DNA of 55,767 nt from Mycobacteriaceae bacterium (lineage in GTDB: Bacteria; Actinomycetota; Actinomycetes; Mycobacteriales; Mycobacteriaceae), in the NCBI GenBank assembly GCA_019245755.1, contig JAFARC010000029.1, forward strand, positions 1 to 55,767, in the 5' to 3' direction. Below, piece after piece: positions 1 through 10,235 of this stretch; position 1 is the first letter of the stretch; each line of letters begins with the position of its first letter. The position numbers and the translations under genes are program-made. A model generated the notes under the pieces. That model was not told the DNA's origin. It ran no database searches and saw only the letters and a program-made list of their open reading frames with translations.

Positions 1-627
1 GGCGATGGTGGCGGCGATGCACACGAAGATCAGGACGCGGCCGGAGTCCACCACGACGACAACGTCGTGCTAGGCACCGACACCGACTTCTGGGAAAAGG
101 TCGGCATCGACCCGATCCGGATGATCACCAGCGCGGGCACGTTCTACACGCTGCGCTGCTACCTCGACGACGACCCCGTCTTTTTGGGCCGCAACGGCAG
201 GATCAGCGTGTTCGGCTCCGAGCGGGCGCTGGCGCGCTACCTCGCCGACGAGCACGACCACGACCTGTCGGGACTGGCCACCTACGACGACATCCGCACG
301 GCCGCCACCGACGGCTCGCTGCACATCGACGTCACCGAGGACAACGTGTACGTGCTGACCGGGCTGGCCGACGACATCGCCGACGGGCCGGACGCGCTGG
401 ACCACGAGCAGCTGGAACTGGCCGTCGAACTGCTCAAGGACGTCGGCGACTACGCCGAGGAGCGAATCGTGGGCACCACGCTGAGACCCGACACGGCCCT
501 TGGCAAGGTCGTCGCGCACGTGCTGGACCCCGACAAGGTACGCAAGCCGTCGGCGCCATACACCGACGCCGTCGCCCAGTGGGAGCGCCTGGAAACCTTC
601 CTGGAGTCGCGGCTGCGGCCGGAGTAG
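1..627 (+). CDS. Rv3311-like conserved protein, C-terminal part (5' end outside window)
   Basis: The reading frame is open from the first base and ends at a TAG at 625-627, so only the last 208 residues are visible. The part seen is acidic, rich in Asp and Leu, with no signal peptide or membrane segment. Position next to add-deoA-cdd and composition match the Mtb gene Rv3311, a conserved protein of unknown function of about 420 residues. No catalytic motif is recognisable. The Mtb genes between Rv3311 and add (the mtp pilin and Rv3312c) are absent: only about 110 bases separate this stop from the end of add. Confidence 0.75.
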   Translation, partial: GDGGGDAHEDQDAAGVHHDDNVVLGTDTDFWEKVGIDPIRMITSAGTFYTLRCYLDDDPVFLGRNGRISVFGSERALARYLADEHDHDLSGLATYDDIRTAATDGSLHIDVTEDNVYVLTGLADDIADGPDALDHEQLELAVELLKDVGDYAEERIVGTTLRPDTALGKVVAHVLDPDKVRKPSAPYTDAVAQWERLETFLESRLRPE

Positions 628-735
628 GTCAAGGGCTGTGCCCGACGGCGCGCGCTGGCACACCGCCCGTCGTCTTTCCCGGCGACCACGGCGGTTCCTC
701 AGCGCGCCGGCAGCGTTCGCCGACCGGCTGTTGGC

Positions 736-1820
736 TTAACCGATCAGGACCGCGAAGCGGGGCTTGATCACCTCGTCGATCAGCGCGAGGCGTTCGTCGA
801 ATGGGATGAACGACGACTTCATCGCATTGATCGTGAACCGCGCCAGGTCGCTCCAGCCATAGCCGAACGTCTGCACCAGCCGCAGCATCTCCTTGCTCAT
901 GGTGGTGTCGCTCATCAGCCGGTTGTCGGTGTTGACCGTGACCCGGAAGCGCAGCCTGGCCAGCCGGTCGAACGGGTGGTCGGCGATGCTGGCCACCGCC
1001 CCGGTCTGGACGTTGGAGCTGGGGCACAATTCCAGCGGAATGCGCTTGTCCCGAAGCAGCGAGGAAAGCCGACCGAGCCGGCAGCTGCCGTCCGGGCCCT
1101 CGTCGATGTCGTCGACGATGCGCACGCCGTGGCCGAGCCGGTCGGCGCCGCAGAACGCGATCGCCTCGTGGATGGACGGCAGGCCGAAAGCCTCGCCGGC
1201 ATGAATTGTGAAGCGGCCGTTTTCGTTTCGCATGTATTCGAACGCGTCGAGGTGACGGGTCGGCGGATACCCGGCCTCGGCACCGGCGATATCGAAACCG
1301 ACCACGCCCTGGTCGCGGTAGCGGATCGCGAGCTCGGCGATCTCCAGCGAGCGGGCCGCGTGGCGCATCGCGGTGACCAGGCAGCGCACCGTGATGGTCT
1401 TCCCTTCGCTGCTCGCCGCCTTCTCGCCGTCGGCGAAGCCCGCGAGCACCGCATCGACCACCTCGTCGAGCGACAGCCCGTGGTCGATGTGCAGCTCTGG
1501 CGCGAATCGGACCTCGGCGTAGACGACGTTGTCGGCCGCCAGGTCTTCGACACATTCGTAGGCCACCCGGTACAGCGCCGGCGCGGTCTGCATGACCGCC
1601 ACCGTGTGGGCGAACGGTTCCAGGTAGCGCTCCAGCGACCCGCTGTGGGCGGCGGCGCGGAACCAGGTGGCCAGCGAGTCGGTGTCGCCGGCCGGTAGGT
1701 CGTGGTAGCCGACCTGCCCGGCCAGCTCCAGCACGGTGGCCGGGCGCAGGCCGCCGTCAAGGTGGTCGTGCAGCAGCGCCTTGGGCGCCTGACCGATCAT
1801 CTCCAGCGTCAGGGGCGCGG

Positions 1821-1824
<4 letters not shown>
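736..1824 (-). CDS. add: Adenosine deaminase
   Basis: Hydrolyses adenosine and deoxyadenosine to inosine and deoxyinosine in the cytoplasm (purine salvage). The 362-residue protein has the family metal site: His19 and His21 in HDHLDGG near the N-terminus, then TIHAGE (metal His and catalytic Glu), [14 protein letters not shown] and NTDNRLMS, which carries the metal-binding Asp. Length matches Mtb Add. The ATG overlaps the deoA stop as ATGA, so add is translated as the last gene of a cdd-deoA-add operon. Confidence 0.97.
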
Positions 1825-3130
<1,306 letters not shown>

Positions 3131-3134
<4 letters not shown>

Positions 3135-3532
3135 GGCGGCGACCCGAGATCGTCGGGGCCGAACGGCTCGGGCAACAACTCGGCCAGCGGCCGCGGACCG
3201 TCGCGGTGGTCCACCAGCATCGCCGGGCCGCCGTGCTCGAGCAGCACCTGGCGGCAGCGCCCGCACGGCATCAACGGCTCCGCCGCGGCACCGACACAAC
3301 TCAGGGCCAGCAGCCGGCCTCCGCCGGTGGAATGCAGTGCGCAAACCACCGCGCACTCGGCGCAGAGACCAAGGCCATATGAGACATTTTCCACATTGCA
3401 GCCGGTCACGATGCGGTGGTCATCGACCAGCGCGGCGGCGCCCACGGGGAACCCCGAATACGGCGCATAGGCGTTCGCTTTGGCCGTTATCGCTTTGGCG
3501 CGCAGCAGCTTCCAGTCAACATTGACGTTCAT
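3131..3532 (-). CDS. cdd: Cytidine deaminase
   Basis: Deaminates cytidine and deoxycytidine to uridine and deoxyuridine. The 133-residue protein is the usual length of the small tetrameric zinc form. Zinc and proton-transfer residues are visible: Cys57-Ala-Glu59 in the CAE motif, and Cys90 and Cys93 in PCGRC. YAPYSGFPVGAA and NVENVSYG form the nucleoside pocket. It is the first gene of the operon, reading away from the divergent sdh operon; the shared upstream region is about 216 bases. Confidence 0.96.
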
Positions 3533-3715
3533 GGTGACGATCTTCCCGTGTTCATCTGAATGGATTCCGAGCGGGCGTGGGCGGCCCGGGGGCCGCGCCG
3601 GTGGGTCGGCAAAATCACTGCTTGGCCTGCTCGCAGCGGTTGCGCCGTGGTGGTTTGGTGGTCAGGGATGGGTTTAGAGTCCACCCCACGGTCCACCGAT
3701 GGTGTTGGAGGTCGC

Positions 3716-3736
3716 GATGAGCGCTTGCGTGAAGAG
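3716..3736 (+). repeat. Dispersed motif, copy A (GATGAGCGCTTGCG type)
   Basis: GATGAGCGCTTGCGTGAAGAG lies just upstream of the sdhC start. Closely similar strings occur at 4626-4643, 41994-42015 and 42031-42046, always at gene boundaries. Confidence 0.4.
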
Positions 3737-3748
3737 CAAAGGGCAGTG

Positions 3749-4171
3749 ATGGCCCAGTCGACATCGACCGGAACGCCCGCGGTCGCGGCGCCGCGCACGT
3801 CCCGCAGAACCCGGTACCGCGGGGACCCCGGCATGTGGTCGTGGGTGCTCCACCGCATCTCGGGTGCCGCCATCTTCTTCTTCCTGTTCGTCCATGTGGT
3901 TGACACGGCGCTGGTACGGGTCAGCCCGCAGGCCTACAACGAGGTCGTCGCCACCTACAAGACACCGATCGTCGGCCTGATGGAAGCCGGGCTGGTGGCC
4001 GCAGTGCTGTACCACGCCCTCAACGGCATACGGGTCATCCTGATCGACTTCTGGTGGCGCGGCACCCGATATCAGCGGGTGATGTTGTGGCTGGTCGCCG
4101 TCGTGTGGTTGCTGGTGATGGTGCCGGCGCTGATCGTGCTCGGGGTGCACATGGCGGAGCGATTCGGATGA
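3749..4171 (+). CDS. sdhC: Succinate dehydrogenase cytochrome b subunit
   Basis: Membrane anchor of respiratory complex II, which binds heme and quinone. From the ATG at 3749 the protein has 140 residues, about 28 more at the N-terminus than the Mtb protein, which begins at the internal MWSWV (ATG 3833). Three membrane segments are visible: IFFFLFVHVVDTAL, LVAAVLYHALNGIRVILIDF with the conserved heme-side His, and MLWLVAVVWLLVMVPALIVL. It starts the operon sdhC-sdhD-sdhA-sdhB; its TGA overlaps the sdhD ATG. A GTG at 3746 is an alternative start. Confidence 0.93.
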   Translation: MAQSTSTGTPAVAAPRTSRRTRYRGDPGMWSWVLHRISGAAIFFFLFVHVVDTALVRVSPQAYNEVVATYKTPIVGLMEAGLVAAVLYHALNGIRVILIDFWWRGTRYQRVMLWLVAVVWLLVMVPALIVLGVHMAERFG

Positions 4172-4617
4172 CGGCGCGTGGGCTGCCCGCGCCGGTGCTG
4201 CAGCGTAGCCACGACCGGCCCGCCGCGCTGGACAATCCGCGCGCCCCGCGGCGGCGGTCGGGCATGCCGAATTTCGAGAAACACGCGTGGCTGTTCATGC
4301 GGTTCTCGGGGATCGTGTTGGTCCTGCTGGCGCTGGGCCACCTGTTCGTGATGCTGATGTGGGACAACGGGGTCTACCGCATCGACTTCAACTACGTCGC
4401 GCAGCGGTGGGCGTCGCCGTTCTGGCAGACCTGGGATCTGCTGTTGCTGTGGCTGGCGCAACTGCACGGCGCCAACGGCATGCGCACGATCATCGCCGAC
4501 TACGCCCGCACGGGGTCCACCCGGTTCTGGCTGAACGCGCTGCTCGCGCTGGCGGTGACGTTCACGCTGGTGCTGGGCACCTACGTGCTGCTGACCTTCA
4601 ACCCGAACATCGGGTGA
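4168..4617 (+). CDS. sdhD: Succinate dehydrogenase hydrophobic anchor subunit
   Basis: Second membrane anchor of complex II, 149 residues. The start is fixed by the ATGA overlap with sdhC. A polar, Arg/Pro-rich N-terminal stretch of about 35 residues precedes three membrane segments, the second carrying LHGANGMRTIIADY, where the His is the expected axial heme ligand. Length and order match Rv3317. Together with SdhC it anchors the SdhAB catalytic dimer to the membrane. Confidence 0.93.
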   Translation: MTARGLPAPVLQRSHDRPAALDNPRAPRRRSGMPNFEKHAWLFMRFSGIVLVLLALGHLFVMLMWDNGVYRIDFNYVAQRWASPFWQTWDLLLLWLAQLHGANGMRTIIADYARTGSTRFWLNALLALAVTFTLVLGTYVLLTFNPNIG

Positions 4618-4625
4618 CCGGGAGT

Positions 4626-4643
4626 CATGAGCGCTTGCGCCAG
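4626..4643 (+). repeat. Dispersed motif, copy B
   Basis: CATGAGCGCTTGCGCCAG sits between sdhD and sdhA, 14 identical bases in the core (ATGAGCGCTTGCG) with copy A upstream of sdhC. Confidence 0.4.
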
Positions 4644-4667
4644 GGGCCGACCAGGGAGGCCAAGACA

Positions 4668-6422
4668 ATGATCCAGGAACACCGCTACGACGTGGTGATC
4701 GTCGGCGCGGGAGGGGCCGGGTTGCGGGCCGCGGTCGAAGCCGGTCCGCGGGTTCGGACCGCCGTGCTGACCAAGCTCTACCCCACCCGCAGCCACACCG
4801 GCGCCGCCCAGGGTGGGATGTGCGCCGCGCTGGCCAACGTCGAGGACGACAACTGGGAGTGGCACTGCTTCGACACCGTCAAGGGCGGCGACTACCTCGC
4901 CGATCAGGACGCGGTCGAGATCATGTGCCGGGAGGCCATCGACGCGGTACTCGATCTCGAGCACATGGGGATGCCGTTCAACCGCACCCCGGAGGGCCGG
5001 ATCGACCAGCGCCGGTTCGGCGGGCACACCCGCGACCACGGCAAGGCGCCGGTGCGCCGGGCGTGTTACGCCGCTGACCGCACCGGCCACATGATCCTGC
5101 AGACCCTGTATCAGAACTGCGTCAAGCACGACGTCAAGTTCTTCAACGAGTTCTACGTGCTCGACCTGGCGCTGACCGAAACGCCCGGCGGCCCGGTGGC
5201 CACCGGTGTCATCGCGTACGAGTTCGCCACCGGCGACATCCACATCTTTCATGCCAAGGCCGTGGTGCTGGGCACCGGCGGGTCGGGGCGCATCTACAAG
5301 ACCACCTCCAACGCGCACACGCTGACCGGCGACGGCATCGGCATCGTGTTCCGCAAGGGACTTCCGTTGGAGGACATGGAATTCTTTCAATTCCACCCGA
5401 CCGGCTTAGCCGGTCTGGGGATCCTGATCTCCGAGGCGGTCCGCGGCGAGGGCGGCCGGTTGCTCAACGGCGAGGGCGAGCGGTTCATGGAGCGCTACGC
5501 GCCGACGATCGTCGACCTGGCGCCGCGCGACATCGTCGCCCGCTCGATGGTGCGGGAGGTACTGGAGGGCCGCGGCGCCGGTCCGCACAAGGACTACGTC
5601 TACATCGACGTGCGCCACCTCGGCGAGGAGGTGCTCGAGGCCAAGCTGCCCGACATCACCGAGTTCGCCCGCACCTATCTGGGCGTCGACCCGGTCAAGG
5701 AGCTGGTGCCGGTCTACCCGACCTGCCACTACGTGATGGGCGGCATCCCGACCACCGTGCACGGGCAGGTGCTGCGCGACAACACCGCCATCGTGCCCGG
5801 CCTGTACGCGGCCGGGGAGTGTGCATGCGTGTCGGTGCACGGCGCCAACCGGCTGGGTACCAACTCGCTGCTGGACATCAACGTGTTCGGCCGGCGCGCG
5901 GGCATCGCCGCCGCCGCGTACGCCGAGAGCCACGACATCGTCGCGCTGCCGCCCGAACCGGCCTCGATGGTGGTCAACTGGGTCGGCGACATTCTGTCCG
6001 AACACGGCAACGAACGCGTCATCGACATCCGCAACGCGCTGCAGCAGTCGATGGACAACAACGCCGCCGTGTTCCGCACCGAGGAGACGCTGAAGCAGGC
6101 GCTCACCGACATCCACGCGCTCAAGGAGCGTTATTCCCGAATCACCGTGCACGACAAGGGTTTACGCTTCAACAGTGACCTGCTCGAAGCCATCGAGCTG
6201 GGCTTTTTGCTGGAGCTGGCAGAGGTCACCGTGGCGGGGGCGTTGAACCGCAAGGAATCCCGCGGTGGGCACGCCCGGGAGGATTACCCCAACCGCGACG
6301 ACACCAACTACATGCGCCACACCATGGCCTATAAGCAGGGCAGCGGGCTGCTCAGCGACATCGCCCTGGACTACAAGCCGGTGGTGCAGACCCGATACGA
6401 GCCGATGGAGCGTAAATACTGA
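4668..6422 (+). CDS. sdhA: Succinate dehydrogenase flavoprotein subunit
   Basis: Oxidises succinate to fumarate with covalently bound FAD, linking the TCA cycle to the quinone pool. The ATG at 4668 follows a GGGAGG ribosome site at about 4654-4659 and gives 584 residues. FAD fold GAGGAG is at residues 13-18; the FAD-attachment His is His43 in RSHTGAAQGG. Substrate-site motifs include HTRDHGKAPVRR, QFHPTG, RGEGGRLLN and the C-terminal KESRGGHAREDYPNRDD. Very close to Rv3318. Its TGA shares one base with the sdhB ATG. Confidence 0.97.
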   Translation: MIQEHRYDVVIVGAGGAGLRAAVEAGPRVRTAVLTKLYPTRSHTGAAQGGMCAALANVEDDNWEWHCFDTVKGGDYLADQDAVEIMCREAIDAVLDLEHMGMPFNRTPEGRIDQRRFGGHTRDHGKAPVRRACYAADRTGHMILQTLYQNCVKHDVKFFNEFYVLDLALTETPGGPVATGVIAYEFATGDIHIFHAKAVVLGTGGSGRIYKTTSNAHTLTGDGIGIVFRKGLPLEDMEFFQFHPTGLAGLGILISEAVRGEGGRLLNGEGERFMERYAPTIVDLAPRDIVARSMVREVLEGRGAGPHKDYVYIDVRHLGEEVLEAKLPDITEFARTYLGVDPVKELVPVYPTCHYVMGGIPTTVHGQVLRDNTAIVPGLYAAGECACVSVHGANRLGTNSLLDINVFGRRAGIAAAAYAESHDIVALPPEPASMVVNWVGDILSEHGNERVIDIRNALQQSMDNNAAVFRTEETLKQALTDIHALKERYSRITVHDKGLRFNSDLLEAIELGFLLELAEVTVAGALNRKESRGGHAREDYPNRDDTNYMRHTMAYKQGSGLLSDIALDYKPVVQTRYEPMERKY

Positions 6423-7189
6423 TGGCAGAGGCACTTCCAGATCCTGGGCTGCCGCCGGTACCGGAGGGTGCGGTAATGGTGACAGTGCGGATCGCGCGAT
6501 TCAACCCCGACGATCCCGACGCGCGAGGCTGGCAGAGCTTCCGGGTTCCGTGCCTGCCGAGCGACCGGCTGCTGAATCTGCTGCATTACGTGAAGGGCTA
6601 CCTGGACGGCACGCTGACGTTCCGGCGGTCCTGCGCCCACGGCGTGTGCGGATCCGACGCGATGCGCGTCAACGGCGTCAACCGACTGGCCTGCAAGGTG
6701 CTGATGCGCGACCTGTTGCCCCACAAGCCCGGCAAGCAGCTGACGATCACCGTGGAGCCGATCCGCGGCCTGCCCGTGCTCAAGGACCTCGTCGTGGACA
6801 TGGAGCCGTTCTTCGCCTCCTATCGGGCGATCAAGCCGTTCCTGATCACCTCCGGCACCCCGCCCACCCGAGAGCGCATCCAAAGCCCGGTGGACCGGGC
6901 CCGCTACGACGACACCACCAAGTGCATCCTGTGCGCGGCCTGCACGACCAGCTGCCCGGTGTTCTGGCACGAGGGCAGCTACTTCGGGCCGGCGTCCATC
7001 GTCAACGCGCACCGGTTCATCTTCGACAGCCGCGACGAGGGCGCCGCCGAGCGGCTCGACATCCTCAACGACGTCGACGGGGTGTGGCGCTGCCGCACCA
7101 CGTTCAACTGCACCGAGGCCTGCCCGCGCGGGATCGAGGTGACCAAGGCCATCCAGGAGGTCAAACGCGCGTTGATGTTTGCCCGCTGA
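6422..7189 (+). CDS. sdhB: Succinate dehydrogenase iron-sulfur subunit
   Basis: Carries electrons from FAD to quinone. In order: the [2Fe-2S] ligands in RRSCAHGVCGSDAM and NRLACK, the [4Fe-4S] ligands in CILCAACTTSCPV, and the [3Fe-4S] set including CRTTFNCTEACPRGI. Length is 255 residues. The ATG at 6422 overlaps the sdhA stop as TGATG; a second ATG at 6476 would cut the first 18 residues, but the Mtb protein has a comparable leader ending in the same PPVP(D/E)GAVMVTV, so I keep the upstream start. Last gene of the sdh operon. Confidence 0.96.
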   Translation: MAEALPDPGLPPVPEGAVMVTVRIARFNPDDPDARGWQSFRVPCLPSDRLLNLLHYVKGYLDGTLTFRRSCAHGVCGSDAMRVNGVNRLACKVLMRDLLPHKPGKQLTITVEPIRGLPVLKDLVVDMEPFFASYRAIKPFLITSGTPPTRERIQSPVDRARYDDTTKCILCAACTTSCPVFWHEGSYFGPASIVNAHRFIFDSRDEGAAERLDILNDVDGVWRCRTTFNCTEACPRGIEVTKAIQEVKRALMFAR

Positions 7190-7205
7190 GCAACTCGTGC
7201 GGGCG

Positions 7206-7243
7206 ACCGCCGGACGGTTCGGCTGGCCGGCGAACGGTGCGGT
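7206..7243 (+). terminator. Weak hairpin after sdhB
   Basis: ACCGC at 7206 pairs with GCGGT at 7239-7243, with an inner GTTCG/CGAAC pairing. There is no T-run. It is placed where the sdh operon should end; this is only a plausible terminator. Confidence 0.3.
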
Positions 7244-7334
7244 CATTGCCGCAGTCAGGTAGCGCCCGTTAATTTCACGGACGGTAGCGACCACCCGTCA
7301 GCCTCGTCTGAGCGGTTTGGCGGATATCGCGGGT

Positions 7335-7361
7335 TGTCACACCGTCGGGGGTTGTGACGTC
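7335..7361 (+). promoter_or_regulatory. ECF41-type (SigJ) promoter
   Basis: TGTCACA at 7335-7341, a 16-base spacer, and CGTC at 7358-7361 exactly match the promoter described for ECF41 sigma factors (TGTCACA-N16-CGTC). The ATG of the carboxymuconolactone decarboxylase-family gene follows eight bases after CGTC, so the transcript would be leaderless. The matching sigma factor, sigJ, lies immediately downstream on the other strand. The -35 element also forms an inverted repeat with TGTGAC at 7353-7358. Confidence 0.8.
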
Positions 7362-7369
7362 TAGTAGGT

Positions 7370-7969
7370 ATGAGCAACACAGCACGCATCGAGCCGGTGT
7401 CCCCGCAGCGCGCGCCGCGGTGGATCCGCGTCGGGTATCGCCTCGCCAGACGCCGCTACGGTGAGGTCCCCGAGCCGTTCGCGGTGTCGGCCCACCATCC
7501 CGGACTGCTGCTCAGCGGCGCCATACACGAGACCGCGCTGCAGCGCGCCTCGACGAAGCTGCCCGCGGGCGTGCGCGAGCTGGCGGTGTTGTGGACCGCG
7601 CGCCGGATCGGTTGTTCGTGGTGCGTCGATTTCGGCACGATGCTTCAGCGCCTCGACGGGCTGGACGTCGAGCGGCTGGCGGACATCGACAACTACGCGA
7701 CGTCGCCGCGCTACAGCGAGGACGAGCGAGCGGCGATCGCCTACGCCGACGCAATGACCACCGACCCGCACACCGTCACCGACCAACAGGTCGCCGACCT
7801 GCGGCGGCGCTTCGGTGATGCCGGCGTGATCGAGCTGACCTACCAGATCGGGGTGGAGAACATGCGGGCACGGATGAACACCGCACTGGGAATCACCGAG
7901 CAGGGGTTCACCTCCGGTGATGCATGCCGGGTGCCGTGGACGGCGCCCGACGCATCGGCGAGCCGGTGA
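7370..7969 (+). CDS. Carboxymuconolactone decarboxylase (AhpD-like) family protein
   Basis: A 199-residue member of the CMD/AhpD fold. Cys82 and Cys85 in GCSWCVDFG form the CxxC redox pair of the AhpD-like group, so a peroxidase or thiol-reductase role is more likely than a true decarboxylase; the substrate is unknown. CMD, oxidoreductase or epimerase genes (COE) are the usual partners of ECF41 sigma factors, and the upstream promoter fits. The last 62 bases overlap the convergent sigJ. The gene is not in the corresponding Mtb position. Confidence 0.88.
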   Translation: MSNTARIEPVSPQRAPRWIRVGYRLARRRYGEVPEPFAVSAHHPGLLLSGAIHETALQRASTKLPAGVRELAVLWTARRIGCSWCVDFGTMLQRLDGLDVERLADIDNYATSPRYSEDERAAIAYADAMTTDPHTVTDQQVADLRRRFGDAGVIELTYQIGVENMRARMNTALGITEQGFTSGDACRVPWTAPDASASR

Positions 7970-8848
7970 ACTTGTCCGGGTTCGCGACGTCCCACACCGC
8001 GTAGACCTTGCCGTCGCACACCGTCACCGCGGTCACGCGCGGCAGCATCGGCGGGTGTCCGTCGCGGCCGGGCGCTCCCGGCGTGTACGCGCCAAGCTCG
8101 CCGTTGACCAGTGCCAGCCGGTTGGCGTGGGGCCAGCCCGGTCCGTAGCGGCGGGCCAGTCCGAACAAGAACCGCGCCACTTTGTCGGGGCCGTGGATGA
8201 CACGAAACGCGGTGGGCGCCTTGCGGTTGGAGTCGCCGGTGAACGTCACGTCCGGGTGCAGCAGCGCGACGACGGCGGCGATGTCGCCGGCGGCCATCGC
8301 GGCCATCAGCCGCCCGACCACCTCGGCGTGGGCCGGGTCGGGCTCGGGTGTGGCCTCGGCCACCGTGCGGCGGGCCCGGGACGCCAGCTGGCGAGCCGAC
8401 GCCTTGGTGGTGTCCAGCACGTCGGCGATCTCGGTGAACGGCACCGCGAAGCCGTCGTGCAGCACGAACGCACCCGCTGATCCGGCGTGAGCCGCTCCAG
8501 CAGCACCATTGCGACGAACCGCGCGTCCTCGCGGGCCACCAGCGCGGACAACGGGTCCGCGCCGTCGAGGTCGGTCACCACCGGCTCGGGCAGCCACTCG
8601 CCGAGGTAGGTCTCCCGCCGGCGGGCCGCCGAGCGGAGCCGGTCCAGCGAGAGCCTGCTCACCACGGTGGTCAGCCACGCCCGAAGATCGGCGATCGGCT
8701 CGGCGTCGCTCGCCGAGTCGTTCCAGCGCAGCCAGGCGTCCTGCACGACGTCCTCGGCATCGGCCACCGTGCCGGTGAGCCGGTAGGCGACGGCGGTCAA
8801 CTGGGGCCGCAGCGCCTCGAAGTCGTCGATCCGCTGTGCGGCGGTCAC
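7908..8848 (-). pseudogene. sigJ: SigJ, ECF41-family sigma factor, disrupted by a one-base frameshift
   Basis: The first part (GTG at 8848) encodes sigma region 2 (YRLTGTVADAEDVVQDAWLR) and the WLPEPV linker, ending in LLERLTPDQRV. The protein then continues in another frame as AFVLHDGFAVPFTEI (sigma region 4), followed by the SnoaL-like C-terminal domain of ECF41 factors ending in NPDKFTGSP. One base is missing near 8471: GTGCG where GTGGCG is needed. Restoring it gives 313 residues, against 312 for Mtb SigJ, with the same RVAFVLHDGF join. Either the gene is inactive or the base was lost in sequencing; no other damage is seen. Confidence 0.88.
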
Positions 8849-8864
8849 ATGGTGAGTCTAGGTG

Positions 8865-8870
8865 TAGCTT
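8865..8870 (+). promoter_or_regulatory. -10 element of the aminotransferase gene
   Basis: TAGCTT fits TANNNT and ends nine bases before the ATG at 8880, giving a leaderless or nearly leaderless transcript. It lies in the 31-base gap between the divergent sigJ and aminotransferase starts. Confidence 0.45.
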
Positions 8871-8879
8871 GGGATCCCG

Positions 8880-10226
8880 ATGACCCTGTCCGCCCAGGCC
8901 GATCGCCATCTGTGGGGGCATTTCGCCCGCCACGGCGCCGGCATCACGCCGCCGGTCATCAGCCGTGGCGAGGGGGTCACGATCTGGGACGACCGTGGCA
9001 GGAGCTACCTCGACGGGCTTTCGGGACTGTTCGTCGTGCAGGTCGGCCACGGCCGCACCGAGCTGGCCGAGGCGGCCGCCAAGCAGGCGCGGCAGCTGGC
9101 GTACTTCCCGCTGTGGTCGTACGCCACCCCGCCCGCGGTCGAGCTTGCTGAACGGCTGGCCGGCTACGCGCCCGGTGAGCTCAACCGGGTGTTCTTCACC
9201 ACCGGCGGCGGCGAGGCCGTCGAGTCGGCCTGGAAGCTGGCCAAGCAGTACTTCAAGTTGACCGGCAAAGCCGGGAAATACAAGGTTATTTCGCGATCCG
9301 TCGCCTACCACGGCAGCCCGCACGGCGCGCTGGCTATCACCGGCCTGCCGTCGTTTCAGGCACCGTTCGAGCCGATCACCCCCGGCGCGCGGCACGTCGG
9401 GAACACCAACTTCTATCGCGCGCCCGCCGACAGTGACCTGAAGGAGTTCGGGCGGTGGGCCGCCGACCGCATCGCCGAGGCGATCGAGTTCGAGGGGCCC
9501 GACTCCGTCGCGGCCGTGTTCCTGGAGCCGGTGCAAAATGCCGGCGGCTGCATCCCGCCGCCGCCCGGCTACTTCGAACGGGTGCGGGAGATCTGCGACG
9601 ACTACGACGTGCTGCTGGTCTCCGACGAGGTGATCTGCGCGTTCGGCCGCATCGGAGGAATGTTCGCGTGCAACGACTTCGGCTACCTGCCCGACATCAT
9701 CACCTGCGCCAAGGGCATGAGCTCCGGGTACTCGCCGATCGGCGCCATGATCGCCACGGACCGGCTGTTCGAGCCGTTCAACGACGGCACAACGACGTTT
9801 TCGCACGGCTACACCTTCGGCGGGCATCCGGTGTCGTGCGCGGTCGCGCTGGCCAACCTCGACATCTTCGAGCGGGAGGGCCTCAACGGCCACGTCGCAG
9901 CGACCGCGCCGGCGTTCCGGGCGACTTTAGAGAAGTTGCTGGACCTGCCGATCGTCGGTGATGTACGCGGCGAGGGCTTCTTCTACGGTCTGGAGCTGGT
10001 CAGGGACAAGGCGTCGAAGGAAACGTTCACCGACGAGGAGAGCGAGCGGCTGCTGCGCGGCCTGCTGTCGCCGGCGTTGTTGGACGCCGGGCTGTACTGC
10101 CGCGCCGACGATCGCGGCGACCCGGTGGTGCAGCTGGCGCCGCCGTTGATCAGCGGCCAGCGCGAGTTCGACCAGATCGAGCAGATTCTGCGCGGAGTGC
10201 TTTCGGAAGTGTGGCGCCGGCTATAG
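8880..10226 (+). CDS. Class III PLP-dependent aminotransferase (Rv3329-like)
   Basis: A 448-residue cytoplasmic enzyme of the omega-aminotransferase family. It shows the TTGGGEAVESAWKLAKQYF phosphate-binding region, YHGSPHGALAITG, the SDEVICAFGRIGG loop with the cofactor-binding Asp, and the Schiff-base Lys278 in TCAKGMSSGYSPIG. Subgroup features point to beta-alanine/pyruvate-type or diamine transaminases, but the substrate cannot be read from the sequence. Position next to sigJ is the same as in Mtb. The following gene starts ten bases downstream. Confidence 0.9.
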   Translation: MTLSAQADRHLWGHFARHGAGITPPVISRGEGVTIWDDRGRSYLDGLSGLFVVQVGHGRTELAEAAAKQARQLAYFPLWSYATPPAVELAERLAGYAPGELNRVFFTTGGGEAVESAWKLAKQYFKLTGKAGKYKVISRSVAYHGSPHGALAITGLPSFQAPFEPITPGARHVGNTNFYRAPADSDLKEFGRWAADRIAEAIEFEGPDSVAAVFLEPVQNAGGCIPPPPGYFERVREICDDYDVLLVSDEVICAFGRIGGMFACNDFGYLPDIITCAKGMSSGYSPIGAMIATDRLFEPFNDGTTTFSHGYTFGGHPVSCAVALANLDIFEREGLNGHVAATAPAFRATLEKLLDLPIVGDVRGEGFFYGLELVRDKASKETFTDEESERLLRGLLSPALLDAGLYCRADDRGDPVVQLAPPLISGQREFDQIEQILRGVLSEVWRRL

Positions 10227-10235
10227 CCTGCTGGC

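Noticed and set aside
3650..3680. TTGGTG ... TAGAGT as the sdh promoter
   Set aside because: The spacer is only 14 bases; a promoter must lie in this region but I cannot fix it.
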